From: JAWLDA01 sp041686855
Lineage (GTDB): Bacteria; Bacillota; Limnochordia; DTU080; RSA5
DNA: 64,000 nt
Direction: 5' to 3'
Assembly (NCBI GenBank): GCA_041686855.1
Contig: JAWLDA010000002.1
Coordinates: forward strand, 124,001 to 188,000
The notes beneath the pieces were generated by a model. That model worked only from the letters and a program-made list of their open reading frames with translations. It was not told the DNA's origin and searched no databases. Positions within the stretch are counted from its first letter, which is position 1, and the number at the start of each line of letters is the position of its first letter. Of the stretch, positions 60,652 to 64,000 are shown piece after piece. Position numbers and translations under genes: made by a program.

Positions 60652-61017
60652 TGGTGGAGGCGCAGGGGAGTCGCACCCCTGGTCCAAGAAGGATCACACG
60701 ACGGTTTCTACGAGCGTATCCTGTTGATTAATTTCGCGAATCCCCACTGTCAACAGGCAAGCTGTGACGGATCGCTATCCCGGATTAGGTCTCTCGCGCC
60801 GCCTCCGGGAGGAACGGCGAGATAGCTCACTTTTTATGACACCAAAACCGAGGCGGTGAGCGCGTCTCGATCAGGCGTGCGACGTACTATTTAAGCAGCC
60901 GCAGGGAGTGCAGAATTGTTGTCTGCGTTTACTTTAGTCCACCGTTTGACGAGCTGGTGGGACCTCGACTCGCTTATCCATCGCACTCACTCTTCCTGTC
61001 GAGCCTAACTCGCCCCC
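60652..61017 (-). ncRNA. ssrA: tmRNA
   Basis: 366 bases. The 5' end GGGGGCG pairs with the 3' CGCCTCC, followed by ACCA; the T arm is CAGGGG-TGCGACT-CCCCTG and the 5' side has the conserved GGCTCGACAGG. The tag frame reads GCA GAC AAC AAT TCT GCA CTC CCT GCG GCT GCT TAA (60926-60891), giving ADNNSALPAAA. tmRNA rescues stalled ribosomes together with SmpB, encoded immediately upstream. Confidence 0.95.
60891..60926 (-). other. tmRNA tag peptide frame
   Basis: Eleven sense codons plus TAA encode ADNNSALPAAA. The C-terminal ALPAAA matches the pattern recognised by ClpXP and Lon, both encoded in the window. Confidence 0.9.
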
Positions 61018-61036
61018 GAGCAGTGCGTTCAAGATG

Positions 61037-61042
61037 ATTATA
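61037..61042 (-). promoter_or_regulatory. Extended -10 promoter of tmRNA
   Basis: TGTTATAAT, an extended -10 element (TG-N-TATAAT), lies 20 bases upstream of the mature tmRNA 5' end. No good -35 is seen at the right distance. Confidence 0.65.
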
Positions 61043-61087
61043 ACACATCGATCCGGTAGAGCGCCAGGTGAATCCGTGGCACTTTCG

Positions 61088-61552
61088 TCAACCCCTGGCG
61101 CGCTCCTTGATGGCCCGCTCCGCCTCACGGGAGGCTTCACGCTTCGCAATGTCACGCCGCTTATCCCACAGCTTTTTACCTCGAGCGACCGCGAGTTCAA
61201 CCTTTGCGAACCCGCGTACAGTGAAGTACACCTTGAGCGGAACAAGCGTCAGCCCCTGTTGTTGCACTGTACCAATCAGGCGCCTAATCTCCCGTTTCGT
61301 TAGTAGCAGCTTGCGCGTGCGTGTCGGTTCGTGATTCCACCGGTTCCCGTGCGAATAAGGGCTGATGTGCACGTTGTGTAGGTATACCTCGCCATCCTCG
61401 ATCCGGGCAAAGCTGTCCCGCAGGTTGACGCGACCCTCTCGTAACGCTTTCACTTCAGTGCCGGTAAGGACGATACCGGCTTCATACGTCTCTTCGATGT
61501 GAAAGTCGTGGCGCGCCTTGCGGTTGGTCGCAACGATTTTCGATTCGGCCAC
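61088..61552 (-). CDS. smpB: SsrA-binding protein SmpB
   Basis: About 154 residues. SmpB carries tmRNA to stalled ribosomes. The OB-fold core VATNRKARHDFHIEETYEAG, LTGTEVKALREGRVNLRDSF and YFTVRGFAKVELAVARGKKLWDKR are diagnostic. I start at GTG 61552, five bases after GGAGGTGA; an ATG at 61567 overlaps that site. The gene lies directly upstream of ssrA on the same strand. Confidence 0.95.
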   Translation of the reverse strand: MAESKIVATNRKARHDFHIEETYEAGIVLTGTEVKALREGRVNLRDSFARIEDGEVYLHNVHISPYSHGNRWNHEPTRTRKLLLTKREIRRLIGTVQQQGLTLVPLKVYFTVRGFAKVELAVARGKKLWDKRRDIAKREASREAERAIKERARG

Positions 61553-61584
61553 GTGTCTCACCTCCAAACAGGCAGAGTAGCAAG

Positions 61585-61614
61585 GCGCCCGAGCCGACTA
61601 AGCGACTCGGGCGC
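61585..61614 (-). terminator. Hairpin after membrane pyrophosphatase gene
   Basis: GCGCCCGAG (61585-61593) and CTCGGGCGC (61606-61614) form a perfect nine-pair stem between hppA and smpB. The tail (CTTGCTAC on the minus strand) is not a T-run, so it may be a weak terminator. Confidence 0.45.
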
Positions 61615-61691
61615 ACAACAGACTCCAGGGCACCACTAGCGCCGTAGGTGGCGCGTCGTACCCCAAATTCCTTGATCTCTTGAAAGGGTGA

Positions 61692-63740
61692 CTAACCCAA
61701 CCAACCAGAGCCGAAGATCGGGGCGAAGACCAACGAGACGATGGCCATAAGCTTGATCAGGATGTTAAGGGCAGGTCCTGACGTGTCCTTGAACGGATCA
61801 CCGACCGTATCCCCGACGACTGACGCCGCGTGTGCATCGGTCCCTTTCCCTCCGTGGTGACCGGACTCGATGTACTTTTTGGCGTTATCCCACGCGCCCC
61901 CGGCATTGGACATCATGATCGCCAGGAGAACTCCGCTCACTGTTGCGCCGGCGAGCAGACCGCCAAGCGCCGTCTTCCCAAGGACAAGCCCGACAAGGAT
62001 CGGCATTGCCACGGCCATGGCGCCGGGAATCACCATCTCCTTAAGTGCGGCCCCAGTGCTGATCTCCACGCAGCGTGCGTAGTCGGGGCGGCTTTTGCCC
62101 TCCATGATCCCCGGAATCTCTTTGAACTGCCGGCGCACTTCAGCGATCATTTGGAACGCAGCGCGTCCCACGGCCTGCATGGTAAGGGCGCCGAACAAGA
62201 ACGGCAGCATGCCACCAACGATCAGCCCGACGATCACCATCGGATCCAAGAGGTCGATTGCCGTGATGCCCGCTGCGGCCGAGTATGCTGAGAAGAGTGC
62301 GAGGGCTGTGAGAGCGGCCGAACCGATCGCGAAACCTTTGGCCACGGCTGCCGTCGTGTTCCCGACCGAGTCGAGAGCGTCGGTTACTTGGCGCACTTTG
62401 GGATCGAGTTCTGCCATCTCTGCAATACCGCCCGCATTGTCTGCAACCGGGCCGTATGCGTCGACCGCTACCGTAATCCCGGCTGTAGCCAACATTCCGA
62501 CGGCCGAAAGAGCGATGCCGTAGAGGCCTGCCGTCGAATACCCGATCAGAATGCCGGCCCCGATCAAGACGATCGGCCACGCAGTGGAGAGCATTCCAAC
62601 AGAGATACCGGAAATAATGTTCGTAGCCGTTCCTGTTACAGACGATTCGGCAATCCCTTTGACAGGTCCGTAGTCGGCCGACGTGTAGTACTCGGTCAAA
62701 GCCCCGATCGCGAGTCCCACTGCGAGCCCTGCAGCGACCGCAAAGAAGACGCCGAGGCCCCCTTCGGGCAGGAGCGTGTTTGTGTAATAAAAGATACCGA
62801 CAAGCGCTACGCCGGCGGCGCCGAACGTGCCAAACTTCAACGCAGAATGGGGGTTTTTGTTTGCGCCAGCCTTTACGAAAAAGGTGGCAATCACCGAAGC
62901 CACGATCCCGACCGAAGCGATGACGAGCGGAAGACCGATGTATGGGAGGAAGTTCGCGCCGCTCGTCGCGGCCAGTGTCCCTCCAATAGCCATCGCAGCA
63001 ATGATCGAGCCTACGTACGACTCAAAGAGGTCGGCGCCCATGCCGGCGACATCACCCACGTTGTCACCGACATTGTCCGCAATGACGGCGGGGTTTCTGG
63101 GGTCGTCCTCCGGAATGCCCGCCTCCACCTTACCGACAAGGTCCGCACCCACGTCGGCTGCTTTGGTGTAAATGCCTCCGCCAACCCTGGCAAAGAGGGC
63201 GATCGAACTGGCGCCAAGACCGAACCCGGTAATAATATTAAAACTGTTGGTGTCACGAGCGTCCGCAAAGAGGTAAACAATAAGGCCAAGGCCGAGCAAG
63301 CCCAAGCCGACAACCGAAAGCCCCATGACGGCGCCCCCGGAGAACGCGGTGGATAGCGCCGGTGCGCTTCCCTGTTTGGCCGCATTCGCGGTCCGCACGT
63401 TGGCCATTGTGGCCGACTGCATCCCAAAGAAACCAGCCAAGGTCGAGGCGATCGCCCCCACCAAGAATGCAAGCGCCGTCTGAGGTTGCATCGTTGATGA
63501 ATCCGTGAGTGCACCAACGATCAAAATGATCGCGGCGAGCGCAATGACAAAGATCGAGAGGGTCCGGTACTCTCTTTTGAGAAAGGCCATTGCCCCTTCG
63601 TGAATCGCGTCAGCCAGTTCCACCATGCGCTTTGTACCCGCATCGGCGCTTTTTAGCCGCGCGAATATGTACGCAGCAAAGAGCAAAGCGACGATCCCTG
63701 CGCCCATCGCCGCTTGAGCTGCGGTAGCGGTAATATCCAT
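61692..63740 (-). CDS. hppA: Membrane-bound inorganic pyrophosphatase (ion-pumping)
   Basis: 682 residues and about 16 membrane helices. It couples pyrophosphate hydrolysis to pumping of H+ or Na+. Catalytic motifs are visible: GGGIYTKAADVGADLVGKVE near residue 190, DNVGDNVGDVAGMGADLFESYVG, and late VGDTVGDPFKDTSGPALNIL. The stretch GNTTAAVAKG, with alanine rather than lysine after GNTTA, marks the K+-dependent subgroup. H+ or Na+ specificity cannot be decided by eye. Its 5' neighbour is secG. Confidence 0.95.
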   Translation of the reverse strand: MDITATAAQAAMGAGIVALLFAAYIFARLKSADAGTKRMVELADAIHEGAMAFLKREYRTLSIFVIALAAIILIVGALTDSSTMQPQTALAFLVGAIASTLAGFFGMQSATMANVRTANAAKQGSAPALSTAFSGGAVMGLSVVGLGLLGLGLIVYLFADARDTNSFNIITGFGLGASSIALFARVGGGIYTKAADVGADLVGKVEAGIPEDDPRNPAVIADNVGDNVGDVAGMGADLFESYVGSIIAAMAIGGTLAATSGANFLPYIGLPLVIASVGIVASVIATFFVKAGANKNPHSALKFGTFGAAGVALVGIFYYTNTLLPEGGLGVFFAVAAGLAVGLAIGALTEYYTSADYGPVKGIAESSVTGTATNIISGISVGMLSTAWPIVLIGAGILIGYSTAGLYGIALSAVGMLATAGITVAVDAYGPVADNAGGIAEMAELDPKVRQVTDALDSVGNTTAAVAKGFAIGSAALTALALFSAYSAAAGITAIDLLDPMVIVGLIVGGMLPFLFGALTMQAVGRAAFQMIAEVRRQFKEIPGIMEGKSRPDYARCVEISTGAALKEMVIPGAMAVAMPILVGLVLGKTALGGLLAGATVSGVLLAIMMSNAGGAWDNAKKYIESGHHGGKGTDAHAASVVGDTVGDPFKDTSGPALNILIKLMAIVSLVFAPIFGSGWLG

Positions 63741-63773
63741 TCAAGGTTCCCCCTCGAGCAACTGTAAGAGTCT

Positions 63774-63995
63774 TTAAACAACGACCGTTAGTGCAACCGA
63801 AAGAAGCATGAAAAGAACGGCGAAAACAGTCGTGGCCTGCTCGAGTGTGCGATCGATCCCGCGCGCCTTATCGAAGAACATTTGCTGTCCTCCGCCGATC
63901 GAGCCCATACCCTCGCCCTTGCTCCGTTGCAGCAACACTACGGCAATGAGTCCAAGTGACACAAGCAACTGTAAGATCAGGAGAAACGTCACCAA
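63774..63995 (-). CDS. secG: Preprotein translocase subunit SecG
   Basis: 73 residues with two membrane helices (about 3-22 and 52-72). The linker LLQRSKGEGMGSIGGGQQMFF is the SecG hallmark. It assists SecYEG-dependent export. It lies 33 bases upstream of hppA on the same strand, near the window edge; the start is internal and complete. Confidence 0.92.
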   Translation of the reverse strand: MVTFLLILQLLVSLGLIAVVLLQRSKGEGMGSIGGGQQMFFDKARGIDRTLEQATTVFAVLFMLLSVALTVVV

Positions 63996-64000
63996 GCAGC

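Overview
The window is a gene-dense bacterial chromosome segment from a spore-forming Bacillota (Firmicutes) with fairly high GC. Three things point there: sporulation genes (a YtrH/YtrI pair, LonB, a GerM-domain lipoprotein-like protein, a spore-type cell-wall amidase), Bacillus-like gene orders (ytrH-ytrI divergent from dnaE; accA-pfkA-pyk; tig-clpX-lonB-lon-engB; sufC-sufD-sufS-sufU), and Bacillota-restricted regulators (TRAP/MtrB, IreB/YrzL, a consensus LexA box at recA, a yybP-ykoY Mn riboswitch). The genus cannot be named from sequence alone.

Layout. 1-2.8 kb: two secreted or surface proteins, the first cut by the window edge and read from a GTG start. 3.1-6.8 kb: a heterodimeric ABC exporter. 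7-16.5 kb: a long minus-strand block dnaE-pgpA-mtrB-accA-pfkA-pyk-ald-nitrilase, linking replication, lipid synthesis, glycolysis and alanine metabolism. 16.7-23 kb: ytrH-ytrI, murA, an IreB protein, a small CBM25 protein, a DUF5069-like gene interrupted by an in-frame UGA, a kinase-like protein and a MetY/CoA-binding fusion. 23-28.6 kb: two TerC-family membrane proteins (one under a Mn riboswitch), a Cys/Arg-rich small protein, an amidohydrolase, recA and a YndM-like protein. 28.6-31.8 kb: three adjacent decayed genes (Gfo/Idh oxidoreductase, M81 peptidase, sugar-binding protein). 31.8-34.5 kb: tRNA-Glu, tRNA-Gln and gltX. 35-40.4 kb: an oligopeptide-type binding protein and the suf operon without sufB. 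41-50.3 kb: the protein quality-control block engB-lon-lonB-clpX-clpP-tig, preceded by five tRNA genes behind a strong promoter. 50.4-56.1 kb: rdgB, rph, murD, the GerM-domain protein and a large amidase. 56.3-60.5 kb: a surface-protein/ABC-2 exporter cluster. 60.6-64 kb: tmRNA, smpB, a membrane pyrophosphatase and secG.

Most interesting: a complete DUF5069-like gene (19891-20160) with good ribosome binding site whose only defect is a UGA at the position where I expect the conserved cysteine, followed 12 nt later by a hairpin of bacterial SECIS-like geometry; this is either a new selenoprotein or a very fresh point mutation. Also notable are a trigger factor with a His/Asp-rich tail, a 19-bp tandem duplication breaking the M81 gene, a Cys/Arg-rich small protein, a MetY-CoA-binding fusion, and a LexA box that relocates the recA start.
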